Shown here: one piece after another, positions 7,714 through 16,647 of the stretch
Position numbering within the stretch: the first letter of the stretch is position 1
How the letters are laid out: each line of letters opens with the position of its first letter
DNA from: Muribaculum sp.
Lineage (GTDB): Bacteria > Bacteroidota > Bacteroidia > Bacteroidales > Muribaculaceae
Assembly: GCA_023666965.1 (NCBI GenBank)
Contig: JAMPAZ010000001.1
Coordinates: forward strand, 110,579 to 165,122
Length of the DNA: 54,544 bases
Direction of reading: 5' to 3'
Notes under the pieces: generated by a model
The model's database searches: none
The model's input: the letters and a program-made list of their open reading frames with translations, nothing else
Told to the model about the DNA's origin: nothing
Made by a program: the position numbers and the translations under genes

Positions 7714-10700
7714 ATGAGAAAAATATTGCAATTGTTGGGATTTTTGCTATTGACAGTAGTGGAAAATGCCGTGGCTCAGGATGTGCGCGTATCCGGGCAA
7801 GTGCTTGCGGCAGAGGATGATAGTCCTCTGATAGGAGCAACTGTCAGGGTGCCGGGTACAAGTATTGCCTGCGCTACTGACGCCGACGGAAAGTTTACCT
7901 TAAAGGTGGGTGCTTCGGATCGTCGACTTGAAGTGTCATACATCGGTTATGAGACGAAATTAGTGGATGTAAAACCGGAGCTTAAAATCTACTTGTCGGT
8001 TAAGACAGAAGTTATGGACGAAGTGATGGTGGTGGCGTTCGGAAAGCAGAAGAGGGAGTCGTTTACCGGTTCGGCAAGCGTGGTGAGCGCGGCCGATATT
8101 GAGCGACAGCAGGTCAACAATCCTTTGGAAGCTCTGAAGGGAAATGTAACCGGACTCCAGATGACCGAAACAAACTCGTTTAATTCGGATCCGACCATAA
8201 CTATCCGAGGTATCGGTTCGCTCAATGCGGGCACCGACCCTCTGATTGTGCTCGACGGACTTCCTTATAACGGCTACTTTAATGATATAAACCCTGCCGA
8301 CATTGCCAGCATGACAGTGCTGAAGGATGCGGCTTCAAATGCACTTTACGGTGCCCGTGGCGCCAACGGCGTGATATTAATTACCACCAAGAGCGCCGGA
8401 CGCACCAACACCAAAGTGACATTCGGGGCAAAATGGGGTGCAAATTCCGACGGTCGTGTACAATACGATGTCATATCGGCACCGGGGCAGTACTACGAAG
8501 CCCACTATATGGCTATGCGCAATTACTATATGAATTCGCAAGGGCAAACGTTTAATCAAGCTCATGCGAGTGCCAACAACGTGCTTGGAAGCGACATGAA
8601 CTCCGGTGGTTTGGGCTATATGATATATACTGTGCCTGAAAATCAGTTCTTGATCGGAACCAACGGGCACCTGAATCCGAACGCTGTGCTCGGCAACCGC
8701 GTGGCCTACGAAGGGCAAATCTATACACTTTATCCCGACGACTGGCTGAAAGCCGGTCTGCGCAACGGCTTCCGTCAAGAGTATAACGTGAACATGAGCG
8801 GGGGCAACGACAAGTACACATTTTATGGAAGCGTAGGTTATCTTGACAATGACGGCATCAGCTACGGATCTAATATTGAACGATTCACCGCCCGTCTGAA
8901 GACCGAATACCAGGCATATTCCAATTTCCGAATCGGAGCCACCGCCGGTTATACCCATACTACGACCAGCGAGCAGTACGGCGTGTATAATTGCCTTTCC
9001 GACATTGCTCCGGTCTATCCTCTGTATGTGCGCGACGGCGAGGGCAATATTCTGCGCGATGCCCACGGAAAAGTCTACGACTATGGTTCGGGCAACAATG
9101 CCGGTCTCTATCGCCCGAATGACACCAACGGCAATTATATCCAAGAAGATAAGATTGACGTAAGCCGAAATGTCAGCAATGCCTTTAACCTCCAAGGCTT
9201 TGCCAATCTGGACTTCTTGAAAAATTTCCGTCTGACGGTGAACGGTAGTGTCTATATAACCGAAAACCGTATCAATAACGCCTATAATCCATATTATGGC
9301 TATAATGCCGCGTCGTCGATCAACGGTGCGCTCTATGTCTATCACTACCGCACTGAAGACACGAACTACCAACAACTTCTTAATTATAATAATGTGTTCG
9401 GAAAGCATACGGTAGATGTGCTTCTCGGCCATGAGTATTCGCGCACTACGCAGACTTCGCTCTATGCTTCGCGAAACAATGTGGCAATGTTTGACACTAA
9501 CATAGAGCTTGATGGTGCCATAATGGACAACAGCATGGGCAGCTCGGTGACAAACTACAATGTCGAGGGTTATTTCCTGCGCGGTCAATACGACTATGAC
9601 AATAAGTATTTCGGATCGTTCTCGTTCCGCCGCGACGGTTCGTCCAACTTTCATCCGAAACATCGTTGGGGAAACTTCTGGTCGATTGGAGGTGCATGGA
9701 TTATGACCAAGGAAGATTGGTTCCCGAAAAAATGGTGGGTCAACATGCTGAAAATTAAAGCTTCTTATGGCGAGCAGGGTAATGATGCCATCGGTTCGTA
9801 CCGTTATGCCGACTTCTATAACATCAGCAACTCCAATGGCCAGATAGCATACGTGTTCTCTTCGAAAGGCAATCCGAATATTACGTGGGAGACTGTCGGA
9901 AGTTTTAACGCAGGATTGGAGTTTGAATTGCTCAACAGCCGTCTTCGCGGAGGTTTTGAATTCTATGTCCGCAGTACACGCGACATGCTTATGTGGTTTA
10001 ACGCTCCTGAATCGCTCGGATATTCCGGCTATTATGACAATGTCGGAGATATGCGCAACACGGGAGTCGAACTTGAGCTGACCGGCGACATCTTCTCGAT
10101 GAGAAATTTCACCTGGACCGTAGGCATGAATCTGTCGTGGGAGAAAAACCGCATCACCTATCTTCCGGAAGACAACAAGCGTTTTGAAGTCGATGGAAAG
10201 AAGGGTTACAGCGGTGGTTACTTCTATTACGGCGAGGGACTTCCGGTCAACACATGGTATCTCAAGCAGTATGCCGGAGTGAGCGAAAACGGAGAGGCTC
10301 TCTATTATGCCACCCGGACAGTGGACGGCAAGGAACAACGATATACCACAACCGACTATTCGCAGGCCGACGAGCATCTTTGCGGATCTGCGCTTCCGAA
10401 GCTGTTCGGCGGATTCAACACTTCGGTCAAACTCTACGGCTTTGACTTGAACGCCCAGTTCAACTATTCAATCGGAGGTAAGAAATACGATACGGCCTAT
10501 CAAGGACTGATGACTCCTCCTACCGGCTCGCTTGTCGGATACCAGCTCCATAAGGACGTGTTTAATTCCTGGTCGGCCGAGAACCCTAACACAGATATTC
10601 CCCGCTTCCAATACAACGACTTGTATACAGCTTCGGCATCGGATCGCTGGTTGAAGGATGCGAGCTATTTGACATTCCGCAACTTGACTATCGGCTACAC

Positions 10701-10887
10701 GCTTCCGACCGGCTTGGCCAAACGGATGTATATGACGAAAGTCAGAGTCTACTTCACTGCTGAAAATTTAGCTTATTGGACAAAACGCAAGGGATTTGAC
10801 CCGCGAATGTTTGCCGCCTATGGATTGTCGGCAGGTTATTCCTATCCGATGCGAACAATCTCCGGAGGCTTGTCGGTGGAATTTTAA
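7714..10887 (+). CDS. SusC/RagA-family TonB-linked outer-membrane transporter
   Basis: 1057 residues from the chosen ATG. A signal peptide (MRKILQLLGFLLLTVVENAV, cut after AQ) leads to a carboxypeptidase-regulatory-like beta domain (about residues 25-100, GATVRVPGTS, YIGYET), a plug domain (about 110-240, with NPLEALKGNVTGLQM, DPLIVLDGLPYNG and SNALYGARGANGVILITTK) and a long 22-strand-type barrel. SusC proteins take up oligosaccharides, peptides or other large nutrients using TonB energy with a SusD lid. A longer frame opens at a GTG at 7660, but the promoter box makes that start unlikely. SusD follows 20 bases downstream. The substrate cannot be read from the sequence. Confidence 0.95.
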   Translation: MRKILQLLGFLLLTVVENAVAQDVRVSGQVLAAEDDSPLIGATVRVPGTSIACATDADGKFTLKVGASDRRLEVSYIGYETKLVDVKPELKIYLSVKTEVMDEVMVVAFGKQKRESFTGSASVVSAADIERQQVNNPLEALKGNVTGLQMTETNSFNSDPTITIRGIGSLNAGTDPLIVLDGLPYNGYFNDINPADIASMTVLKDAASNALYGARGANGVILITTKSAGRTNTKVTFGAKWGANSDGRVQYDVISAPGQYYEAHYMAMRNYYMNSQGQTFNQAHASANNVLGSDMNSGGLGYMIYTVPENQFLIGTNGHLNPNAVLGNRVAYEGQIYTLYPDDWLKAGLRNGFRQEYNVNMSGGNDKYTFYGSVGYLDNDGISYGSNIERFTARLKTEYQAYSNFRIGATAGYTHTTTSEQYGVYNCLSDIAPVYPLYVRDGEGNILRDAHGKVYDYGSGNNAGLYRPNDTNGNYIQEDKIDVSRNVSNAFNLQGFANLDFLKNFRLTVNGSVYITENRINNAYNPYYGYNAASSINGALYVYHYRTEDTNYQQLLNYNNVFGKHTVDVLLGHEYSRTTQTSLYASRNNVAMFDTNIELDGAIMDNSMGSSVTNYNVEGYFLRGQYDYDNKYFGSFSFRRDGSSNFHPKHRWGNFWSIGGAWIMTKEDWFPKKWWVNMLKIKASYGEQGNDAIGSYRYADFYNISNSNGQIAYVFSSKGNPNITWETVGSFNAGLEFELLNSRLRGGFEFYVRSTRDMLMWFNAPESLGYSGYYDNVGDMRNTGVELELTGDIFSMRNFTWTVGMNLSWEKNRITYLPEDNKRFEVDGKKGYSGGYFYYGEGLPVNTWYLKQYAGVSENGEALYYATRTVDGKEQRYTTTDYSQADEHLCGSALPKLFGGFNTSVKLYGFDLNAQFNYSIGGKKYDTAYQGLMTPPTGSLVGYQLHKDVFNSWSAENPNTDIPRFQYNDLYTASASDRWLKDASYLTFRNLTIGYTLPTGLAKRMYMTKVRVYFTAENLAYWTKRKGFDPRMFAAYGLSAGYSYPMRTISGGLSVEF

Positions 10888-10907
10888 CGTATCAAAAGTA
10901 TTGAAAG

Positions 10908-12641
10908 ATGAAAAAACAGGTAATATATTCTTTGTTCGCTCTATGTACGGCATCCGGACTTACCGGCTGTCTTGAGGAGTTCACCCCGACCACCGGCGCT
11001 CTCGGTGAACAAATCGAGAATGTAGACAAATCGGGGCTTTCCAATGCTGTGTCGGCATATATGAATCATGCAAGCATGAGCGGCGACGGGGGATCGGTGT
11101 ATGACATCGGATTTATGGGATTCGCGATATGGCGCGATGCGATGACAGCCGACCTTCCGGCGTATAAGACCGACTTTGACTATTATACAGTGTTTGGCTA
11201 CCAGACGCAACTTGGCAATTATGCCCTTGAAAGTTTCTTTTGGCGTCGCTATTACAGCTTGATTCAAAAGACCAATCTTGTAATGGGCGTGTCGGATCCG
11301 GAAAACGACGACGATAAACGTTATGTCGGAAATGCGTTGGCCTATCGTGCTATGGCATATATGGACATGGCGCGTTATTACGAAGTACGTCGTACCGATG
11401 TGGCCTCCTACGACCAGCGTGCAGAGTCGGTTAAGGGCCTGACGGTGCCTATAGTAACTGAAAATACGACAGATGCTGAGGGCCGAGATAATCCACGCGC
11501 ACCATATTATGAGATGTATAGGTTTATACTCACCGATTTGAATCTTGCCGAGAGGTGTTTGGCAAACGTTCATGCGGCATCCTCGAAGGTCGATGCTTGT
11601 TTAGGCGTGGTTTATGGCCTGAAGGCGAGATTTTATCTCGATTTGGGGTCTCGCTATACGCTTTATCCCGATGAGTTGGCCAAGCAGACTGAAAGCGAGT
11701 CGGCCGAGAGTCTTTCTGGATACGATAAATTCGGACTGACTACGGCCAAGGATTATTTGTCAGAGGCGGCCCGCTACGCCCGCCTTGCCATCGCCGAGGG
11801 CTTCCAGCCCCTTTCTGAATCGGAATGGTTTAATCCGCAGACCGGCTTCAACAGTGCTAACCAGTCGTGGATGTGGTGCATCGCTTTGTCGCCCGACGAT
11901 CCAATCGCAACTTCCTTTGTCTGGCAGTCATTCCCCTCTTACATGACACCTGAGGCATCTTGGGGCATAGCCACACCTCAATACGGTGCATCGCGTATGG
12001 TAGACGCTGATTTGTTCAGCACTATTCCGTCAAACGATTGGCGCAAGACTACGTGGATTGCCCCGGACGACGTGGCAGATGAGGAAGCCTACAAAACAAA
12101 GTATGCGCGAGGGACTTCATTAGGCTTTGATACATGGTCAAAGCTCGGAGCATACGTTGGTCTGAAGTTTCATCCTGCCGGAGGCGACTGCAATAATTCA
12201 ACATCAGGGAATGCCGTCAGCCTGCCGTTAATGCGTGTAGAAGAGATGTACTATATTGAAGCTGAAGCCGTAGCCCGCACTTCGGGTGTAGCGGCCGGGG
12301 CACAGTTGCTGACAGAGTTTGTGAACGGCAATCGTTGTTCCGACGGACGCTACAGCGCACCCTCGTCGTCGCTTGAGGCGTTTATCGACGAAATATTTAA
12401 GCAGAAGCGCATCGAGTTTTGGGGCGAGGGTCTCATTCTTTGGGACTACCGTCGACTCGAAAAGGCCATTGTCAGAGGCTACCTGGGGACTAACCATTAT
12501 TCCGAGTTCTGCTTCAATTCATACCCCAACGCAGTGGCACCGTGGACCATACTCTACATTCCGGACAGCGAACGTAACTATAATAGAGCGATGGTGCTCA
12601 ATCCCGATCCGTCAAACGCTCTGACTTTGTGGAAGGAATAA
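10908..12641 (+). CDS. RagB/SusD-family outer-membrane nutrient-binding lipoprotein
   Basis: 577 residues with a lipoprotein signal ending GLTGC (Cys21). The fold is the SusD TPR-like helical type: N-terminal AYMNHASMSGDG-type region, an early block YRAMAYMDMARYYEV, and the C-terminal KQKRIEFWGEGLILWDYRRL block that is diagnostic for SusD proteins. It acts at the cell surface as the lid and binding partner of the SusC just upstream. Length and spacing (20 bases) are normal for a SusCD pair. Its ligand is unknown. Confidence 0.95.
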   Translation: MKKQVIYSLFALCTASGLTGCLEEFTPTTGALGEQIENVDKSGLSNAVSAYMNHASMSGDGGSVYDIGFMGFAIWRDAMTADLPAYKTDFDYYTVFGYQTQLGNYALESFFWRRYYSLIQKTNLVMGVSDPENDDDKRYVGNALAYRAMAYMDMARYYEVRRTDVASYDQRAESVKGLTVPIVTENTTDAEGRDNPRAPYYEMYRFILTDLNLAERCLANVHAASSKVDACLGVVYGLKARFYLDLGSRYTLYPDELAKQTESESAESLSGYDKFGLTTAKDYLSEAARYARLAIAEGFQPLSESEWFNPQTGFNSANQSWMWCIALSPDDPIATSFVWQSFPSYMTPEASWGIATPQYGASRMVDADLFSTIPSNDWRKTTWIAPDDVADEEAYKTKYARGTSLGFDTWSKLGAYVGLKFHPAGGDCNNSTSGNAVSLPLMRVEEMYYIEAEAVARTSGVAAGAQLLTEFVNGNRCSDGRYSAPSSSLEAFIDEIFKQKRIEFWGEGLILWDYRRLEKAIVRGYLGTNHYSEFCFNSYPNAVAPWTILYIPDSERNYNRAMVLNPDPSNALTLWKE

Positions 12642-12673
12642 ATCAGACCATTAATTAAACAAAGATTACGACA

Positions 12674-13615
12674 ATGAAGTCAATATATAAACTGATATTT
12701 GCGGGGCTGTCATTCGCCATGCCGCTTGTTTCGTGTTCGGACGATGACGATTATGCTCCCGGCGAAGCGGTGGCCACCGACTGCCCCGGAGTATATTTCC
12801 CCGTGCAGAGCAGCTATTCCTATACGTTCACCACGGATGACTACGACAAAAGCTTTAACTTAACGGTAAAGCGCCTGAACACTGACGGAGCATTGTCTGT
12901 CCCCGTGAGCTTGACCTCGGAGAAGGAAGGATTTACAGCAGCATCCACTGTCGAATTTGCCGATGGACAGGGCGAGGCAATCTATAAGGTGGACTGTGAA
13001 AACTTGCCGATGCGTGAAATGGTTAGTGCTACAGTCACGATTCCGGACAGCTACTTCAATACGTATGCCGCCGGAACAAACAGTGTCAGCTTCGAGACGA
13101 TCGTGGCTGAATGGGATTTGTGGGCGCCGAATGCAAGATTTGAATTCACGGATCATTACAGCCCCTTCAACAGCGACATTTACGGAATGAGGGGTACGCG
13201 TCGACTTAAGATTGATAATTTCCTCGGTTCGGGACTTCCGCTCATAGTTGAGGTCGAGGATATAGACTACTCAGTGACCGCCTACGCCAGACTTTATCCA
13301 AAGTCGAATTTCATGGCATACGACGACCTCTTCTCAGGCGACATGTATGACTGCTGGTATTTCTATGACCGCAACCGTGAATATTGGCCTATATGGAGTC
13401 CCGACGGCAGTCAGCCGGAGATATATTTCGCCATGTTCTACGGATATGACGCTGACAGCAATTATAAGTACACTTATATCTGTCCGACGTATCTGGAGGG
13501 ATGCTTCACCGGTGAGTTTACATACAGCGATGACTCTACCGGATATAACTACGTGTATTTCTATTACGACAAGCCTCTGTTTGAGATGTTTGATGAGTAT
13601 GAATATTTAGATTAA
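12674..13615 (+). CDS. Surface lipoprotein of the SusCD operon, function unknown
   Basis: 313 residues. A lipoprotein signal ends LVSC (Cys21), followed at once by SDDDD, an acidic stretch typical of Bacteroidetes lipoproteins carried to the outer face. Residues about 35-130 look like a beta-sandwich (YSYTFTTDDYDKSFNLTVKR, then VPVSLTSEKEGF), similar to the N-terminal domain of small SusE/SusF-position proteins. The C-terminal half is rich in Tyr, Phe and Asp and has no domain that I recognise. Its position third in the operon suggests an accessory surface binder; this is inference from context. Confidence 0.85.
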   Translation: MKSIYKLIFAGLSFAMPLVSCSDDDDYAPGEAVATDCPGVYFPVQSSYSYTFTTDDYDKSFNLTVKRLNTDGALSVPVSLTSEKEGFTAASTVEFADGQGEAIYKVDCENLPMREMVSATVTIPDSYFNTYAAGTNSVSFETIVAEWDLWAPNARFEFTDHYSPFNSDIYGMRGTRRLKIDNFLGSGLPLIVEVEDIDYSVTAYARLYPKSNFMAYDDLFSGDMYDCWYFYDRNREYWPIWSPDGSQPEIYFAMFYGYDADSNYKYTYICPTYLEGCFTGEFTYSDDSTGYNYVYFYYDKPLFEMFDEYEYLD

Positions 13616-13634
13616 ACCCTGATTAGACAGCAAT

Positions 13635-15386
13635 ATGAAGAATTTCAATAAATTGACGGTCGGATTGGCCGCGATTGCGCTCATACTTGGTGCCGCATCC
13701 TGCAGCGACGACGATGCCGTAAAGTCGGCACTTAAGGATCCGGCCATCCAGAATGTTGCCGAGTCGGTCAGTTCGCTTACTTTTTCGTGGGATAAGGTGG
13801 AGGCCGCCACTCAATACGGCTATGAGCTAACCGATCCGGCCGGAGCCGTGGTTTCGACCGATGTCACGACATCTACCAGTGTTAAATTTACCGGACTGCA
13901 GCCTGCCACGACATATACGCTTTCAGTGTGGGCTTACTCGGAGGTTTACGGCGACAACGGGACATCTAAGATAGCGACTTTGACCGGCACCACAGCTTCC
14001 ACGGTACAGCTCTCTACCCCCGTTCTGACTGTAGAAACCGCCGGGGGCACGGCAACCATTTCGTGGAACGCCATCGCTTATGCCGACTCATACGGCTACA
14101 GCTATAGCCTCGGAGGCGAGGAGGATGTGGCCGACAGCACTCCTGACACATATTTAGAAATAACGAATCTTGTAGCCGGCAAGGAGTACACCGTCAGTGT
14201 CTGTGCCGAAAGCAACAATGAGGTGTATACCAAGTCGGAAGTGGCCAAAGTGACATTTACCATGACGCACTCGGAGATATGGCGAACGGAGGGTACATAC
14301 ACTAATGCGCACCTCGGAACAAGCTATCCGGTGACGATGGTGGCCTACGACGATGAAAGCTATGCTCTTTTGGCATGGTATGAGGTTGAGAACTTTGACT
14401 TCCCGTTCTCTGTCGGAAGTGATGGCGAAATTACGCCTTACGGCGATTTTCAGAGGAACGACAAGGGCGAATATGAAATACCGACCGGTAATGAGTCGCT
14501 TCCTACGGTTTACTTGGCTAATGAGCCGGCATCGACCTTCCAAGGCAATTCCCGCAGCGGTCGCGTTACTATCCGCACGTGCAACTATGAGACGGGAGCC
14601 GACACATTTGTCTGGGAACCCCTGCGTCAAGAAGTATGGAGAGCAACCGGTACTTACTACAGCCATGTAAACGATCAAGAGTATGCGGAAACGCTCGTAG
14701 CTTACGACGATAATACATACGTGCTTCAACCTTGGTATGGAGTCGAGGGATATGACCTTGAATTTAAGGCTGAGTCTGACGGAACAATCGACATCATGTC
14801 GTATTACGGCATTTATGATGCAGGATATTGGGTGAATACCGGTCTTGACAATGACTACTACGGTCTATACGTTTGGCCCTGGAACGAACTGTCGTACATT
14901 AGCGGCAACCGTATGGGCGGAGAATTGATTCTGTATACCTCGGCGGCCGGCGAGCCTTGGGGCGAAGACCAGTTCATCTGGGGCGAACCGGGCAAAGCGT
15001 TGACTATTGACGACCTTGTCGGGACATACACTGTCAAGAACACAGGAATGGAATTTGTGACCGACTATACTAATTGGTATGATTTTGACTTTGAATATAC
15101 CGATGTAAGCGTGTATAAGTCGGCCAGCGATTCAGAGAGCCTTGTGCTTGACGGATTCTACTGGAGCGGCTATCCTATGACGGGAAAGGTCGATCTGGAA
15201 TCAAGGACGATTACTTTCCAACCGCAGGCATTCGGGTGGTATACTTTCGCCGGCGATGAGAGCGACACCACTCCGGTCTATGGAACAATAGGCAGCGACT
15301 TAAACATCACGGTCGAGAACTGGAACGGCTTGTATGATGGCTGGTATTATTTCTACAACACCAAGACCGTGTTTGTCAAGCAGTAG
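13635..15386 (+). CDS. Fibronectin type III surface lipoprotein with internal repeats
   Basis: 583 residues, lipoprotein signal ending GAASC (Cys23) then SDDD. Two FN3-like domains follow at about residues 38-118 (LTFSWDKVEAATQYGYEL, LQPATTYTLSVWAYS) and 124-211 (TISWNAIAYADSYGYSYS, AGKEYTVSVCAES). Then come two related units of about 119 residues starting at EIWRTEGTY (214) and EVWRATGTY (333), both continuing with VAYDD and W-Y rich strands, and a C-terminal region beginning LVGTYTVKN (about 467). No catalytic motif is visible. As the last gene before the terminator it is probably a surface ligand-binding protein for the SusCD system. Confidence 0.85.
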   Translation: MKNFNKLTVGLAAIALILGAASCSDDDAVKSALKDPAIQNVAESVSSLTFSWDKVEAATQYGYELTDPAGAVVSTDVTTSTSVKFTGLQPATTYTLSVWAYSEVYGDNGTSKIATLTGTTASTVQLSTPVLTVETAGGTATISWNAIAYADSYGYSYSLGGEEDVADSTPDTYLEITNLVAGKEYTVSVCAESNNEVYTKSEVAKVTFTMTHSEIWRTEGTYTNAHLGTSYPVTMVAYDDESYALLAWYEVENFDFPFSVGSDGEITPYGDFQRNDKGEYEIPTGNESLPTVYLANEPASTFQGNSRSGRVTIRTCNYETGADTFVWEPLRQEVWRATGTYYSHVNDQEYAETLVAYDDNTYVLQPWYGVEGYDLEFKAESDGTIDIMSYYGIYDAGYWVNTGLDNDYYGLYVWPWNELSYISGNRMGGELILYTSAAGEPWGEDQFIWGEPGKALTIDDLVGTYTVKNTGMEFVTDYTNWYDFDFEYTDVSVYKSASDSESLVLDGFYWSGYPMTGKVDLESRTITFQPQAFGWYTFAGDESDTTPVYGTIGSDLNITVENWNGLYDGWYYFYNTKTVFVKQ

Positions 15387-15444
15387 ACAGCGTTAGTAAA
15401 TCAAATAAAATTTACAGATTTTGCGCATTGCACCAACATGAAGG

Positions 15445-15667
15445 TGGTGAGCCGGGCAAAGCGGTCGTAAGACCGATTTGCCCGGTTTTTTTTTGGTTTA
15501 ATATGCAGAATCTGAAAAGATTTTTTATCTGTTTATCAGGCGGTTAAATCTTTCAGATTTAATTGCTTAATTACATTCTAAACCGGGCATTGTCGCTACG
15601 CTCCAATACCCGGCTACACAAACTTAGCATCTTTCAGATGCGCTGATTTTATTTTGACACAGCCTCC
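15445..15667 (+). repeat. Repeat family 1 copy lacking its left end
   Basis: Matches the interior and right half of the 7102-7367 element: the CCGGGCAAAGCGGTC hairpin, GGTTTAATATGCAGAATCTG, a TTAAATC/GATTTAA hairpin, CCCGGCTACACAAACTTAGC and the right end ATTTTGACACAGCCTCC. The left terminal repeat is missing. It is more diverged than the half copy at 4101-4192, but all three internal stems are kept. The rest of the 15387-15800 gap holds a degraded family 2 copy and the ftsB promoter. Confidence 0.75.
15452..15494 (+). terminator. Terminator of the SusCD operon, provided by a repeat
   Basis: CCGGGCAAAGCGGTC (15452-15466) pairs with GACCGATTTGCCCGG (15471-15485) over 15 bases with one mismatch, a GTAA loop and nine T residues directly after. 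It is 66 bases beyond the last lipoprotein gene. Confidence 0.8.
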
Positions 15668-15676
15668 TATACGATT

Positions 15677-15741
15677 TTTGAAAGGGAGTTGCAAAACATC
15701 GAATATTATGTTGTCGTGTCGGGGTTTAAGCGAATAAAAAC
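15677..15741 (+). repeat. Repeat family 2, degraded copy
   Basis: GGGAGTTGCAAAACATCGAA, then TTATGTTGTCGTGTCGGGGT and TTAAGCGAATAAAAACG follow the order of family 2 (GGGTGTTGCAAGACCTCAGAA, TTATGTAGCCGGGGCG, GAGCGAATGCGAACCC) with many substitutions. It lies ten bases after the family 1 copy. Confidence 0.5.
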
Positions 15742-15760
15742 GTGATTGATTGTTAATGGC

Positions 15761-15792
15761 TTTGCGATAGTGTGGAGATTTGTTTAACTTTG
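15761..15792 (+). promoter_or_regulatory. Promoter of the ftsB-like gene
   Basis: TTTG (15761-15764), a 20-base spacer and TAACTTTG (15785-15792): an exact Bacteroidetes promoter. The ATG at 15801 is only nine bases beyond the -7 box, so the transcript should be almost leaderless. Confidence 0.7.
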
Positions 15793-15800
15793 TGGCTGTT

Positions 15801-16103
15801 ATGAAACAACGACTGAAATCAATATATGCTTGGACCCGGCGCTATATCTCTGTGACTTTTATCATAGTTGTGGCGTTCGTGTGCATAGTGCTGTTTTTTA
15901 ATGAAAATTCGGTCTTAAGGTCGATGGAATACAACGACCGGATTACAGAATTGAAGAAGGAGATAAAAGCAAACCGCGACACGCTCGAACACTATAATCG
16001 GTTGAACCACGCTTTGGAGACTGACCCAGAGACGATGGAGCGAATAGTCAGGGAAAACTATCACATGCAGCGCCCGAACGAGGACGTGTTCATAATCGAA
16101 TGA
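15801..16103 (+). CDS. FtsB/DivIC-type septum formation initiator
   Basis: 100 residues from the ATG at 15801 (an upstream in-frame TTG at 15780 lies before the predicted transcription start). A short basic cytoplasmic N-terminus, one membrane helix (about residues 16-35, SVTFIIVVAFVCIVLFF), and a periplasmic coiled coil (YNDRITELKKEIKANRDTLE) with the conserved ERIVRENYHMQRPNEDVF block make this a typical FtsB/DivIC protein, which links FtsQ and FtsL in the divisome. Its stop overlaps the next start (ATGA). Confidence 0.9.
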   Translation: MKQRLKSIYAWTRRYISVTFIIVVAFVCIVLFFNENSVLRSMEYNDRITELKKEIKANRDTLEHYNRLNHALETDPETMERIVRENYHMQRPNEDVFIIE

Positions 16104-16501
16104 ATCAGATGGCACAAGCGAATGAGCAGAATAAGTCGGGTCGATGGACCCGCATATCGTCAGTGACAGTAAATGCAGGGCTTTTACTTGTCGTAGTAGG
16201 GATTTTGTTACCCATGTTCGGGATTCCTCAGTCGACTTACCGATGGCTTTATGCGGCCGGTGCTTTGATGAGTTTGTTGGGGCGTTTCGGCACGCAATAT
16301 ACAGGCCCCGTGCTCAGACTGCGGCGTTTGACCCGGATAGAGATGTGGGCGTCGGTCTTTTTCTGTGTGGCGGCTTTCTTCATGTTCTATCCCGGAGCCG
16401 GCGGGAGCGACTGGCTTGCATTTACTATAGCCGGCGGGGCGATACTGATATATACCTCCATAATGATACCTCGCGAATCGGCGAAAAAACGTCCGTTCTA
16501 A
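16100..16501 (+). CDS. Small integral membrane protein, function unknown
   Basis: 133 residues. Four hydrophobic segments are visible (about residues 22-40, 46-62, 82-98 and 104-122) with positively charged ends (RLRRLTR, ESAKKRPF). No motif that I recognise. The start overlaps the ftsB-like stop by four bases (ATGA), so translation is probably coupled; another in-frame ATG at 16109 is possible. Coupling to a divisome gene hints at an envelope role, but this is only context. Confidence 0.8.
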   Translation: MNQMAQANEQNKSGRWTRISSVTVNAGLLLVVVGILLPMFGIPQSTYRWLYAAGALMSLLGRFGTQYTGPVLRLRRLTRIEMWASVFFCVAAFFMFYPGAGGSDWLAFTIAGGAILIYTSIMIPRESAKKRPF

Positions 16502-16631
16502 GAGGCCACCCTATATTTACGTAACAGATTCCAAGAGCCAAAATAGGTTAAAACGTCGAATTTTTGCTATTGATAATCAAGTCTGTGTCGATTTTAGTAG
16601 GTATTTAAGTCATTAATTCACGCTATTTTAC

Positions 16632-16639
16632 TAATTTTG
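16632..16639 (+). promoter_or_regulatory. -7 box of the coaX promoter
   Basis: TAATTTTG lies eight bases before the coaX ATG (16648), which implies a 5' leader of only a few bases. Confidence 0.6.
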
Positions 16640-16647
16640 TCTCCGCA

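Noticed and set aside
8377-10377. A 666-codon open frame antisense to susC
   Set aside because: It is the complement of a strongly supported SusC gene; the long open frame follows from the codon usage of the sense strand, and it has no promoter or recognisable domain.
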